Positions 24,301-37,145 of a stretch of 64,000 bases of DNA are shown here, one piece after another (the stretch's first letter is position 1; the number at the start of each line of letters is the position of its first letter). The notes under the pieces were generated by a model. It was not told the DNA's origin. It did not search any database and saw nothing but the letters and a program-made list of their open reading frames with translations. The stretch comes from Escarpia spicata (lineage: Eukaryota > Annelida > Polychaeta > Sabellida > Siboglinidae): assembly GCA_963995525.1 (NCBI GenBank), contig OZ023207.1:35106792-35170791 (forward strand). Direction: 5' to 3'. Made by a program: the position numbers and the translations under genes.

Positions 24301-26281
24301 TGGTATTAAGAAACTAGTGACCGGTCCTATTTCAGTTTAATTTCCATAATACTTGAAAACAATTATTGTCATAAATTGCCACTAGTCCCATATCACGTCA
24401 AATGCTTACGGAATACATTAACACCAAGCTTGCAAACTTGCCGACGCTAAAGAGTCTGCCGAGTTAAAAGAACACCACGATGTATGCTAATTTTAAATAT
24501 GGACAATCAAGGTGAAAGGTGTTTACATTGTTTGATTTATAGATTGCCTTTGATACCATAAGATACGATAAGATGTTTGATAACATCTATCAGTTCTTGG
24601 TCATTAATTGTCTTTATGATATGATGTTTTTGGACGACGACGCAAACAATAATCGTTATTCCGCGTTGTCTATCGCAATTGTCGAGATAATCAAATTGTA
24701 TGCATCCAAGATTAGCCCACGATTAATTAAATTCAAGTAAAAAAAAAAAAAATTTTTAGACTCAAAATAATTTGAAAGAGTTAGAATTCTTAGAACAAGT
24801 AGGCCTACCTACGTCCACTTGCTTGTATTTGTCAGCGTGATGAGGCGGACTGCAAGTTTTTTAACTCACGTTTTGTAGTTTTACGTAATTCTGATTATTT
24901 TTTAGTATATTGATAGTAGGAAGAATGTATTGTGTAAAACAAATGTTGTAGAACAGTGATAGTAGGAGTGTATTATGTAAAGCAAATCGTACCTAACTAA
25001 CTGCAGCTAAGTCGCCAGGTGACAGCATCGCTATAGCCGCCGTCCAGTAGTTGCCGCCAATGTGGACTTCACTGCCAGCCTAGTGTTGTGTTGTCAGACG
25101 GGCCTTGACATGTATTCTTGGTAATATGTACGGAAGGCCGTTTTGTTAACGTCTATGTGATTGTAGACGAGAATATGACATGTTTAAGTAGAGTATGTAG
25201 CAACCCAATATAGTAATTGCACTGTTCTTGTACATGTCTCAAATGCATAATTAACTAATTCAACATCAAACTTATTAAAACTGAGGGAGAATGTGACCAT
25301 AGAAACACTTAACATTTATATAACGGTATGTGCTACATAGACCGCAGGCATCGGAATCAGCGGGGGGTTGAAGGGGTCTAAGCTCCCTCAATTGCCCCAA
25401 ATATTTTGTCAAGGGGGTGGAGTTGGATGTTTTTGGTGAGTCTCAATGGTAATGGGGTGCACATGGAAGGTTTTGGTTAAACTCAGCCCCTCCAATATTC
25501 ACCACGTTCCGACTCCTATGTAAACTATTGAATTCCAACAACGGGTAGAATGTCGACAGTTGTTCATATTAGCGTTTTGGCAAGACAAACATAACATACA
25601 TATTTCGTAATCAGTTTGTTGATTGGTGACATAAATTTAAACATTTCAAAATTATTTTTATTTAGCAAGAATTCAGCTTATTACCGTCGTAGCAGTTAAG
25701 AGCAATTCACATATATTTAACAGCGCGATTTCACATTTATAAAATATTGTTTTTTACAAGTGGGCTCTGCTTTGACTTAAAATTACATCATATTTCCTGT
25801 TTAGTTCCCATGCATAAGACAATGTCTCCTTAAGCGTTGTAGCCAACTCCAAACATCACAAAGCAAACTTGTAGGCACATATGTGCGGGTGATTGCGGAC
25901 CAGAGGTGACTGACGGCTGGTTAATTAGAATACAGTGTTTGTCCGTCAGGTGTGGCCGCTCGGTATGAACCTTGTCGTCATCCTGTCTGCTGGCTCATGT
26001 GATTTGTGTTGATTGATGTCAGTATCATGTTACAAGCGTCACGGTCGTCTTTGTGTTGCTCTGTCGAGACATTAACTTGAAGGGGTACTGTGTCTCCTAT
26101 CGTGTCTCCCAACCTTTACTTAGCGATCTTTATCGCCCAGTCTCAACTATAGAATGCATGCAAATTGGAAGAGAACCTTTGTTAGGCAGTATATTCAAAG
26201 GGAAATCAAATCCTTGGATTAATTAGACGAAATATAGCGTATAAGAAAAAAGAATTAATAGTACCGCTGTACAAAACAATA

Positions 26282-26731
26282 GTGAGGCCTCATTTAGAAT
26301 ATTGTATACAAGCATGGAGGCCATATAGTAAGAAGGACATAGATATGCTAGAAAGAGTACAGAGGAGAGCGATTAAAATGATACAAAATATGAGGGATCT
26401 TAGTTACGAAATACGCCTAAAAGAATGTGGTTTAACAACTCTAGAGACCAGGAGATTGAGAGGAGATCACATAGAAGTGTTTAAAATATTGAATGGTTAT
26501 GAAAATATTGATAGAAACATTTTTTTCTCAGTTAAGAAAGATAGAAGGACCAGAGGACATGAAGCTACATTAGTAAAGGAGCAGTGTAGATTAGATATAA
26601 GAAAGTTCTCATTCTCACAAAGGACTGTAAATGAATGGAACAGATTATCTCCTGATTGTGTTGGTGCTAGTAGCGTGAATATGTTTAAAAATAAAATCGA
26701 CACACACCTTAAAAAGGCGGGATACATGTAG
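26282..26731 (+). CDS. CR1 ORF2 C-terminal 149 codons (fragment)
   Basis: Reads MRPHLEYCIQAWRPYSKKDI, ERVQRRAIKMIQNMRDLSYE, LTTLETRRLRGDHIEVFKIL, SFSQRTVNEWNRLSPDCVGA and ends DTHLKKAGYM. It aligns residue for residue with the C-terminus of the ORF2 at 41867-44764. No stop interrupts it, and the stop codon at 26729-26731 is followed by the 3' UTR and stem-loop. It lacks the endonuclease and the RT catalytic domain. The apparent start is internal, since the element is truncated upstream. Confidence 0.85.
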   Translation: MRPHLEYCIQAWRPYSKKDIDMLERVQRRAIKMIQNMRDLSYEIRLKECGLTTLETRRLRGDHIEVFKILNGYENIDRNIFFSVKKDRRTRGHEATLVKEQCRLDIRKFSFSQRTVNEWNRLSPDCVGASSVNMFKNKIDTHLKKAGYM

Positions 26732-26779
26732 ATAAAAAGTATTGGACTCTCGATAAGCCAAAAGGCTTCCTTGTCCAAC

Positions 26780-26808
26780 TGCCATCCAGAGTAATTTTCT
26801 GGATGGCA
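26780..26808 (+). other. CR1 3' UTR stem-loop, perfect 11-bp stem
   Basis: TGCCATCCAGA (26780-26790), loop GTAATTT, TCTGGATGGCA (26798-26808). It sits a few bases before the ATCTTGTTAA tail. A smaller hairpin, AAGCC-AAAA-GGCTT, lies at 26755-26768. The same position in the copy at 41761 forms an equivalent stem with two pairs changed to wobble pairs. This supports RNA-structure constraint, as expected for the site where the LINE RT starts copying. Confidence 0.7.
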
Positions 26809-29800
26809 ATCTTGTTAAATATAACGTGTCACCCGTCCGTCTCTGACTATGGTGTGTATTGATTGATGATAGTATCTTGTTGGAAGTATTACCTTATTTA
26901 TTTGGATCGTTCTGTCGTGATGTTTAGTAGGTGGGAATATAGTAAATTATCAAATGTATTCAGCGACAATTGATGTGTTTCTCTTGTGTCGCATTGATAG
27001 CTGCAATTTTATCCGCCAACTGGACGTATTACTCGCTTGGGAAAGAACACCTTCCCGGCAATTAGGCCCAAGAATAGGAGTAGTCGTAAAACTCCATCCA
27101 CGGTCAAACCAGTTTGCAGCCACACGTGTGCAGGTGAACGCAGCAACTTTGTCTAATGCATATAATTTAGAAGACATCATTTATCAAACAGGTGTGACAC
27201 CCAATATATATTATGTCGCTAGTCTGTCTGTTACAATCGTCACGTTCGTGTTTGGGTTCCTCTGTCGATACCTAAACTTAACGGGAGTATTGTGTCTCAT
27301 ACCGTATCTCCCAACCTTTATCGCCCATTTTCAAGTATAGAATGCATGCAAATTAGAAGAGAACCTTTGTTAGGCAGGTGTGATCACTCCGTAGTTAGCG
27401 TGTCGCTAGTCCGCCTGCGACTATGACCTGTATTGATTGATGATAGTATCTTGTCGCAAGCATTACCGTATTTATTTGAATCGTTCTGTCGTGATGTTCA
27501 GTAGGTGGGAATATAGCAAATTTAAATTGGGTTACCACAGGATGACAGACTGGTTAGCACCCCTCTTGGGCCATTCAGTCAAAGACGGATTGATGCATGG
27601 ACAGATGGGCACTGCTCTTGTAGTGCATCATGTGGCAAGCAATCAACTGTCTACCAATTTATTCAGCGACCATTGACGTGTTTCTCTTGTGCCATATTGA
27701 CAGCTGCAATTGCATTTATCAAATTGACGTATTACCCGGTCGCGAAAGGAACACATGCCCTGCAATTATGCCCATGAATAGCAGTAGTCACAACAATTAT
27801 TGATATGTTAAAATCCATCTACGATTATACCAATTCGCAGTCACACGTGAGCAAGTGAACGCGGCACCTTTGTCTAATGCATATAATTTAGAAGGCATCA
27901 TTTATCAAACAGGTATGACACCCACTATATTTTGTGTCGCTAGTCTGTCTGCTTCTTCCTTTCAGATATTTTAACGATAAAGTAATTTGTTGAAATGAAG
28001 CATTTGGCAGACATTGCTAAGAGAGTTTAACACAGTCTCATAGACGACAACAAAATTCCTTCAATCAATCACTATATATGAAATGACCCATTAGTCATAC
28101 CGTCGACACTGTACATACCAGCGGCCAACCCTTCCTGAAAAACCCTGTCTAATAATTTACCGTGCAACAGCTAGCAATTACTGCGTCAACCGGCACCTGG
28201 ATGACTGCCAGGTGAGCAATATCTACTGACTTGATATGGGTGGCCATGGTGGACGCATATCGTAAGTCTACCTCGCAAAAAAGTCAATTAGCAAAACTCC
28301 GGCGAACAAGCTGCATACAAACTAAGAAAACTGTTAAAGTGTTAAGAATAAAAGTATTTATAATTGATGAAACCTGTATTTAGCGATCATTTTGATGTCT
28401 GCAATACTACTCAGCAACTGGGCGTACTTCCCGCCCGTACATGAGTATTCCCTGAAATTAGGCTCACCAGTAGCAGCAGCAGATACAGCAATAACAATGG
28501 ATATGTAAAATTCTAACCAGGACCAGATCATATCGCAGCCACACGTATGTAGGTGACTACTGACTGACGCATATAATTTAGAAGTCATCATTTATCAGTC
28601 AGGTGTGACACTAAGTATATATTGTGTCGCTAGACTGTCTGCTTCTTCTTTTCAGTTATTGTAATACTATTGTAATTTGTTGAAAGCGTTAGGCGGCCAT
28701 TGCAAAAAATGTTTAACACAGAGAGTATCGAAAGCGAAGGATATTCATAAAATCAACCACGTCGTCGAACAAGAACACACCAGCAGCCAAGACATCTTGA
28801 CAAACCCTGTCGTATAATTTATCTTGCAGCAGCTAGTAATTACCGCAACAACTGGCACTTTAATAACTATAGACTAACCAATGTCTTCTGGCTTTTTAAA
28901 TATGGCCTGATTGGTATGCACATACCGTGCGACACGAACCTAGCGAAAAAATCAATTAGCCTAACCCCAGCAAGGAAGATTGTTGCAAACTAAGAAAATT
29001 ACGATAATGTTACTGGATTTTGTGTGTGTGTACATGGAATGCATACTAGCCACAGTGATAATGCTGGACGTTGCATTAATTGCAAGTTTGTATTTAGTTC
29101 ACCAGGGCCAGTTATTGTATAGCTCGGTATCCAGTATGCAGAATTGCTCATAGCGTTTTGCAATTTACTCGGCAGATTGTTTTGTGCCAATACGAATTAT
29201 ACTCCTATTCGAAGCACGCATCGTCGTAATAATTAGTGCACAAAGATTATCTTGAATGTATTATTGATACTTTGTCCATGTTTATCATTAAAAAAATATA
29301 TACATTTCGTTTTAACCAAGTGGGAATGATGACAATATTTCTCCATGAAGTTCCCCTATTTACCCCCACCACAATCACACTCCTGACGCACGTTTTGGTG
29401 CTTTGGTATTAAACAGTCACGCACCGGTTTCCTTACACAATTTAATTTCCAAAATAGTTTAAATGAATTATTGTTAAAAACTCCAATAGTTCCATATCAA
29501 GTCACGAGCTTTTAGACAACAATAACAATAAGCTTACAAACTGATTGACGCTAAAAACTCTGCTTATATAACAGTACTCAATGACGTAGACAATCTCTAA
29601 ATACAATTATAGACATTCAACGTGAAGAAAAACATTTAGATTGTTTGATTTATCGACTGCCTTTGATACCATTATATAACTATTAAGAATTATTTGTAGA
29701 TGTTTGACACCACCTATCATTATATTTATGGTAATCGCTCGTCTTTTTCGTGGAATATTTCACACTGTAACTAGAACAATTTTTTAGTACAGTGATACTA

Positions 29801-30714
29801 GGGGCTAACTACGGGGGTTTACTGTATAAACCTCAATGTATCTAATCAACTACTGCTTAGTCATCAGGTGACAGCACCGCTGTAGCCGCCGTCCTGAAGG
29901 TGCTGCCAATGCAGTCTTCAACGTCAGCCGATTGGTAATATGTACGGAAGGACGCCTTTGTTGACGTCTACGCGTTTGCGGGTTTTTGCGGCCCAGGTGA
30001 CTGACGGCTGGTTAATTAGTAGACATTGTTTGCCCGTTAGGTGTGGCCGGTGAATATGCACCTTGTTGTCGTCCTGTCAGCTGGCTCATTTGATCTGTAT
30101 TGATTGATGACAGTATTATGTTACAAGCGCCACGTTCGTCTTTAGATTGCTCTGTCGAGATCTCAACAGACGTGAGTACTGTGTCTTCCAACCTATACTT
30201 AGCGATCTTTATCGTCCTTTCTCAAGTATAGAATGCATGCAAATTAGAAAACAACTATTTTTAGGTAAGTGTGACCACTCCGTTTATATCGAGTCGTCAG
30301 TCTGTCTGCGACAATGATCTATATTGATTGATGACAGTATTGTTGCAAGCGTTACCGTAAATATTTGGGTTGTTCTGTCATGATGTTCACTGGGTGGGAG
30401 TATAGCAAGTTTAAACCTGTATTCAGCGACCATTGACGTGTTTCTCTTGTGTCATATTGATATATGTAATTGTATCCGTCAACTGGACGTACTACGTACC
30501 CGCTCGCGAAAGCAACACATTCCCTGCAATTACGCCCAATAATAACAGTGGTCACAACAATTATAATTGATATGTAAAACTCCATCCACGATCACAGCAG
30601 ATCGCAGTCACATGTGTGCAGGTGAACGAGGTATCTTTGTTTTGCGTTTGGCGGACATTGCTAAGACAGTTTAACACAGAGAGTCTCTCACACACGACAC
30701 AAAATTCTACAATC

Positions 30715-33700
30715 AGCCACTATAGATGAAATGACCCAGTAGTTATACAGTCGACACGGTACATACCAGCGGCCACTCCTTCCTGATAAACCCTGTCTTA
30801 TAATTTACCGTGCAGCAGCTAGTAATTACCGCGTCAACTGGCACCTAGATGACTGCCAGGTGAGCAATATCTACTGACTTGATATGGGTGGCCATGATGG
30901 ACACACGTCGTACAGTCTACCTCGTGAAAAAATCAATTAGCAAAATCCCGGCGAACAAGATGGATGCAAACTAAGACAACTGTTACACTGTTACTCTATT
31001 TGGCATATGAGTTGGTACATGAAATTAATAATATCATTATATTTCTGGACACTGCTTTAATTGCAAGATTGTGTTTAGATTCAGCATGGGCAGTTACTAT
31101 ATAGCTCTGTATCCGGTATGTAAGATTGCTAATGCCGTTTTCATTTCACTCGGCAGATATGTTCATTCCAATACCAGCTAGACTTTATTTGAAGCCTATA
31201 ACGACGTTGCAATTACTGCGCGAAGACATAGATTCACGGTATTTCTTGTCGGGCAGTTTTCGCTTTAAATAAGTGGGCATGTTTAAAAAACAGTTTTCCA
31301 TGAAGTCTGTTTTATTCAATTTCTTATCTCATCACATTCCTCACGCACGTTGTGATACTTTAGTACTGATCAATTACTGGCCGGTGTCCTATTTCAGTTT
31401 ACTGTTGAAATGAAATTATTGCTACAAACCGCCACTAGTCCCTTATCAAGAAAAAACTATACACAAACGGCTTACAATTTGAGTGATGCCAAACAGTCTG
31501 CTGGATTAAAAGTAGTTAATTATGGACAATACCTAAATACGGGCAATCAATGTAAAGAAATAACATTTAGATTGCCTAGTTTATCAATTGAGTTTGATAC
31601 AATAAAAGACTTTACTAATCGATCTTTAAATCCTTGTTCTCACAATTGTTGGTATTTGATTATCTTTAAGATCTAATATGTCTGGACGACAAACCGTCCC
31701 AACATCACACAGTAACCGTTAGCCCGCGCTGTCTTAACAGGTGATATAAATGAAACATAGTCCAAGTAGATTTTGTGCTTCCACAGCAAGCGCACGACTA
31801 GTTAAAATAAAGTAACAATTGTCAAACTAATTATTCATAGATAGATGTGTTTTCAACTGTCACACGAAAACGATGTTCTTACAACAAGCACTATCGTTCA
31901 CTTGTCTGGGTTTGCCAGCGTTATGAGGCGGAATACGGAACCACCTTTTTGTAGTTTTATGTAAATCATCATTGATTTATAGTACATGAGTAGTAGGAAG
32001 GGTATATTGTATAAAGCCAATCGTGTCTAATTGACCACTGCGAAGCCGCCAGGTAGCCGCGGACCAGTAGGTGCTGCCAATGCGGACTTCACCGTCGGCC
32101 GTGTGACGTGTTCTCACAATGGTGTTGACATGTATCTTTGCTTATGAACAGGGACTATGTATGGTTGGATGTGTTTGGTAAAATATATTGAATGTACAAT
32201 GATAAAATCAGTATGTGTTTTCAACTGTCACGCGAAAACAATTTTTCTTAGAACAAGCACCATCGTTCTCTTGCCTTTGTTTGCCAGCGTTATGAGGCGG
32301 AATACAGAAGCATCTTTTTTATTTCATGTAAATCATATTAGCTCAAGTTATTTTATAAGCAGTTTGTTAAGTGGTGACATAAAACACACCAGTCTAAGCA
32401 GAGAAAACCACTTTGTATCACGCCATATATTTTCTAAACAACGTCACTACAAAATAAAAATTTTGAAGAGAGTGAGTAATTATGTCAACCCTATTTTGGT
32501 TGTTGTATCAACACACATGCGCAATTCAGAAATGCCAATTACATAGCAAAATCCATTATTGGAATTATCTGACTCAACAATAACATTTAATTTCCTTTTT
32601 TCTGTGCGAATTGCGAGATCATGTAATCTTGAGCGTTGTCGCCAAGTTCAACAAGCACTACCAAGCAGGTTTGCCGCCACACATGTGATGGCGATTGCAG
32701 AAGAGGTGACTAAAACACCATTAATTAGAAAACAGTGTTTGCTAGATAGGTGTGGCCGAATGGCATACACCGTGCGCCAACCTTTCTGTTCGCACCGTTA
32801 ATTTCTGTTGATTGATGAGAGTATCTCGTTGCGAGTTTCATCATACGTGTTTGAGCAGCTCTGTCGAGATGTCCACTCGGCGGGAGTATTGTGTATTAAA
32901 AACTGTATTTAGGGATCCTCGACGCCATTCTTCTGGAAATTTCACAGCGGCAACGGTTTACGTAAATTTACTCTATTACCCGCCCGCGAAAACGATATAT
33001 TCCATGCGATTAGGCATATAATGGAGGCTGTAAACGGAGCAGTTATAATTGATATGTATAAAACGATCAGACCAGTTCTTCGTCATACGTATGCACGTTA
33101 AAGCGGCACCATTGGCTAATGCATATATTTTAAAAGTCACACAATCAGTCTTATAATTGACCTTGCAGCAGTTAGTAATAACCGCGTCAACCGGAACTTG
33201 GATGATTGTGAACAGACCAGTTCTACTGACACATAATAGATGCCCTAAGCATATAAGTGATATGTTAATGTTTAATCAATCAAGAACTTATTCATTGTTT
33301 ATTTCACATTTATTCACGCTTGATATTTTTGCGTTCCTGGTTTACAGGAAACCGTTTAATTTGTGACATTCTAACCTTAACGGATCATAATATACAAATA
33401 CTCAAACACTACCAACATGCCCTATTGAACGCAAACAAATGTGGGGAGTTGCACCAGTCAATTTTGGCATCCATGAACCGGCTCATCGGACTTGGTAGAG
33501 GCCGACTCATGAGCGCCTGATCACAAATGTTCATACAGAACGAGTTTTATTGAAAATTATGACAGCATCGGTCAAGAACTGCTTCAGTTATTAACAGAAC
33601 ATGTACCTGTTATTGTCAATATCATATTACAAATAACATTACACTACGTATGGTCGTTGTATAAAGAAAAGAATCAAACACGAAATATTTACTAAACACT

Positions 33701-35105
33701 ATTTTATCGGTTAAAATGCATATACTCGTGATTTGGCGTGCCGTTAGTCGTCCGTAGTTATTCAATTGGTCGTGAAGTCGTCAGTAACATGACCTGCTTC
33801 TCGAAAAAGATCTCGAAAAAGTAAACGAATGATAAGTATTAACAACGTTACAGGAGGCAGCTCAAAGCTCCCCCATGATCGCGGGTCCCAACCTTTCAAT
33901 ACTTCGCTAAGATTATTAATTTGGATTTATTGTCAATCAGTTTCCATGTTTATAATTTTATAAACAAATGCTTACACTTCGTGTACAGCAAGTGGGAATG
34001 ATGAAAAACATGTTCTGATGAAGTTCCCCTTATTCAACCCCTCCCCAAATATAAACATCTGACGCACGTTTTGATGCTTTGGTATTAAGAAATTAGTGAC
34101 CGGTCCTATTTCAGTTTAATTTCCAAAATACTTGAAAACAATTATTGTCATAAACTGCCACTAGTCCCATATCACGTCAAATGCTTATGGAATACAATAA
34201 CACCAAGCTTGCAAACTTGCCGACGCTAAAGAGTCTGCCGAGTTAAAAGAACACCATGATGTATGCTAATTTTAAATATGGACAATCAAGGTGAAAGGTG
34301 TTTACATTGTTTGATTCATAGATTGCCTTTGATACCATAAGATACGATAAGATGTTTGATAACAACTATCAGTTCTTGGTCATTAATTGTCTTTATGATA
34401 TGATGTTTTTGGACGACGCACCGTCTCAGCATCAAACAATAACCGTTAGTCCGCGTTGTCTATCGCAATTGTCGAGATAATCAAATTGTATGCATCCAAG
34501 ATTAGCACACGATTAATTAAATTCATGTAAAAAAAATAACATTTGTTTAGGCTCAAAATAATTTTAAAGAGTTTTCAACTGTCACATGACAGATATATTC
34601 TTAGAACAAGTAGGCCTACCTACGTCCACTTGCTTGTGTTTGTCAGCGTGATGAGGCGGACTGCAAGTTTTATAACTCACGTTTTGTAGTGTTACGTAAT
34701 TCTGATTATTTTGTAGTATATTGATAGTAGGAAGAATGTATTGTGTAAAACAAATGTTGTAGAACAGTGATAGTAGGAGTGTATTATGTAAAGCAAATCG
34801 TACCTAACTAACTACAGCTAAGTCGCCAGGTTACAGCATCGCTATAGCCGCCGTCCAGTAGTTGCCGCCAATGTGGACTTCACCGCCAGCCTAGTGTTGT
34901 GTTGTCAGACGGGCCTTGACATGTATTCTTGGTAATATGTACTTGAAGGCCGTTTTTGTTAACGTCTATGTGATTGTAGACGAGAATATGACATGTTTAA
35001 GTAGAGTATGTAGCAACCCAATGTAGTAATTGCACTGTTCTTGTACATATCGCATGTGCATAATTAAGTTATTCAAAATAAAACTTATTAAAACTGAGGG
35101 AGAAT
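30715..35105 (+). repeat. Right copy of the ~4.3-kb direct duplication
   Basis: Partner of 20060-25305. It keeps the empty site of the L2 insertion near 31130 (GATTGCTAATGCCGTTTTCATTTCACTCGG). It carries ~110 bp near 33625-33735 missing from the left copy and lacks part of the left copy near 23510-23580. The right end stops abruptly at ~35105, where satellite monomers begin. Confidence 0.88.
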
Positions 35106-35925
35106 TGCTGTAATAATGAACTGTACAGTCACACAAGCGAAACATTATGATATAACTTTCAGTTGATCGGTATTCAGCATTTGGGAACGTTTTTAACTGT
35201 TGTTTACACACTATCAATGAAAACTAATCGTCAGGAAAATCTAGATTGCTTTGGTAGTGACCTGTAAACTCATACACGTGAAATATTAAGTTATCACTTT
35301 GAATTGATTAATATTGAATATTTGACAATGTTTTGAACTGTCCATTATCCCTTATAAATGAAAACTAACCGTCTGAAAACGTATAGATTGCTGTGAATGT
35401 GAGTTGTACGGTTATACATGGGGAATATTATGTTATCACTTTCAAATCATCGATAGTCAGCATTTGGCAACGTTTTGAAATGTTGACTATCATATATATA
35501 TATATATGTACATATCTATGTATGTACATATATATATATATATATATGAAAACTATCCATCAGAAATAGTCTAGATTGCTGTGAATGTGAGCTGTACGGT
35601 TATACACGCTAAATGTTATGTTATCTGATTGAAGGGAACGATATTCAGCATTTGGCAACATTTGTAACTGTTGATTACCCGTTATAAATGAAAACAAACC
35701 GCCAGAAAACGTCTAGATTGCTGTGCATGTGCGCTGTACGGTTATACACCCGAAATGTTATGTTATTTCATTGAATTGAACGTTATTCAGCATTTGGCAA
35801 CGTTTTTATGTGTTGATTATCCCCTATAAATGAAAACTAACCGTCAGAAAACGTCTAGATTGCTGTGAATGTGAGTACGGTATGTACGGTTATACACGCG
35901 TGATATTATGTTATCACTTTCAACC
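35106..35925. repeat. Diverged relic of the 142-bp satellite (~5.5 monomers)
   Basis: Monomer starts are at about 35139, 35280, 35422, 35610, 35752 and 35901. CAGCATTTGG and TATAAATGAAAACTAACC cores are clear but diverged from the end arrays. One monomer is lengthened by a ~46-bp AT/TA-rich insertion (35491-35548), another by a short duplication (GTACGGTATGTACGG). It is in the same orientation as the end arrays. The left edge abuts the modular repeat array directly. Confidence 0.92.
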
Positions 35926-36711
35926 TAACTTTACAACGTCTGGTCATCAACGAAATACGGACGTGGAAATGTGACATCCGTACAACGTTGCAATCAAGTT
36001 GACAGCCCAACCAACTCGATTCATGTAATCCATATAACTGCAAACTTCAGTGTTCTGAAATAAGTGAAGGAGAATTTCAGATTCAAGTACATCCAACTGT
36101 GTGCTCACGCCCCACTGCTCATGCGAAGCTGCATATATCGGGTTCTCTTATAATGTATTGGCAGGCATGTATGCGGGACATTTATCTGACGTATCACGTA
36201 TATGTCTTATCTATCGGTTTTAAGTCCTATTCATGTAATCTGCCCTAGTAACGTAACATATTCATGATATATGCACACTAAATAATGAGTCAATTGAGTA
36301 TACATGCAATACACAAATATCGGCACCATGACGTGTCACCCCGGTCAGACATAACAATACAAAAATAATAATGTAGATTGGGTTCGTCTTTGACCAACAT
36401 ATTTGTCATGCAATATGTTTTAATGATCTCCAAATAACTTGGAGCACATTTAAAGGTAATACATTTCACTAGGCGTAATATATTGACTTTTTCTGCCCGT
36501 CCACCCGTTTTCAGTAATAAATAAAATGGCAAAATATCGACATTGATCGCATGAAAATTCCACATATTTGCCACGAATAAAAGTGATTTAGAGATATAGG
36601 TAATTGTTATTAGAGGTACCTTAATTAATTGATAGTAAACGTACAAATTAATTGAGCTACTGGAGTGTGGTAGAAACACATTTTGAGTATGTTTGTATCA
36701 GCACAATTCTA
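35926..36711. other. Unannotated stretch
   Basis: No recognised element. A 129-codon minus-strand frame (36290-36679) has no domain and is probably chance. Confidence 0.5.
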
Positions 36712-36731
36712 GCTGCCACCACCACCACCGC

Positions 36732-36770
<39 letters not shown>

Positions 36771-36771
36771 G
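36712..36771. repeat. (CCA)n/(CAT)n trinucleotide microsatellite
   Basis: CCACCACCACC followed by about 13 CAT units (36732-36771). It ends in GCAGCAG. Confidence 0.95.
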
Positions 36772-37019
36772 CAGCAGTAGTTTCCCGGACAGTGACAACT
36801 TCAGTGCATTAGTGCGTGTAGCGACATTCTATTTTTTATTTATTTATTGGCGGCAGCGGGAACGTCGGGGAAAAAGTCCGGGGGGTGTGCATAGTAGGAT
36901 AGTCAAGGATCTGCTAATCCAAATGCGTTAAAGATCAACGAGATTTTGCATATAAAGAGGGCAAATGCGCCAAAAAGATCAAAGGGATTTGCCATATAAA
37001 AATGGGTAATTAATGAACA

Positions 37020-37145
37020 AATTAACTAATTACTCATTAAAAGGGCATTGACCTTGATCATCACCTTGACCTTTGATATTTTATATTTGACTTTGACCTC
37101 AACCTTTAATATTGACATTTGTCATTTGACATTTGACCTTCTAAT
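37020..37145. repeat. TTGACCTT-rich tract and paired TTAATTAACT repeats
   Basis: Within ~90 bp the hexamer TGACCT (AGGTCA on the other strand) or TGACATTTGAC variants occurs repeatedly at irregular spacing: near 37059, 37073, 37094, and again near 37118-37140. It is preceded by TTAATGAACAAATTAACTAATTACTCATTAA. AGGTCA is the half-site of nuclear receptors, but the arrangement may simply be a degenerate tandem repeat. Confidence 0.55.

Larger units (their letters stand above)
20060..25305 (+). repeat. Left copy of a ~4.3-kb direct duplication (L2 inserted)
   Basis: This copy is collinear with 30715-35105 over its length once the ~970-bp L2 at 20411-21378 is removed. Long segments (for example 21900-22400 against 31660-32150) are almost identical. 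It also lacks ~50 bp present in the other copies near 20150 (the GTAATTACCGCGTCAACTGG segment). After 25305 it continues into sequence not found after the right copy. Confidence 0.88.
26191..26820 (+). mobile_element. CR1-like LINE 3' fragment, plus strand
   Basis: The 3' part of the same CR1 family as 41761-45095. The match starts at 26191 (ATTCAAAGGGAAATCAAATCC) and ends in CAATCTTGTTAAATA at ~26820. It lies within a repeat module. Compared with the module copy at 27370, about 20 bp of target (GTGTGATCACTCCGTAG) is missing, so the insertion came with a small deletion and no visible target-site duplication. Confidence 0.9.
18990..35105. repeat. Array of ~3-kb repeat modules in several subtypes
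   Basis: Long anchors recur in direct orientation. GTTAAGTGGTGACAT occurs near 19093, 22615 and 32366, with a diverged form near 25617. CTGTCTGCTGGCT is near 25998, with variants near 19647 and 30082. TTGATTGATGA occurs at 19672, 23053, 26868, 27433 and 30099, among other places. GATATGGGTGGC is at about 20162, 28236 and 30880. CACTCGGCAGATATGTTCATTCC is at 21397 and 31149. A GAAGTTCCCC/TTTGATGCTTTGGTATTAA block is at about 24242, 29346 and 34020. Sub-blocks of 500-700 bp are further repeated inside modules. No protein is conserved between copies, so the open frames are probably meaningless. The family is unclassified; inverted pieces elsewhere in the window show that it is also dispersed. 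Confidence 0.85.

Noticed and set aside
26954..27340. 128-codon plus frame in the modular array
   Set aside because: The frame is not kept in the other module copies, so it is chance.
36290..36679. 129-codon minus frame
   Set aside because: No recognised motif, AT-rich composition, isolated between repeats.
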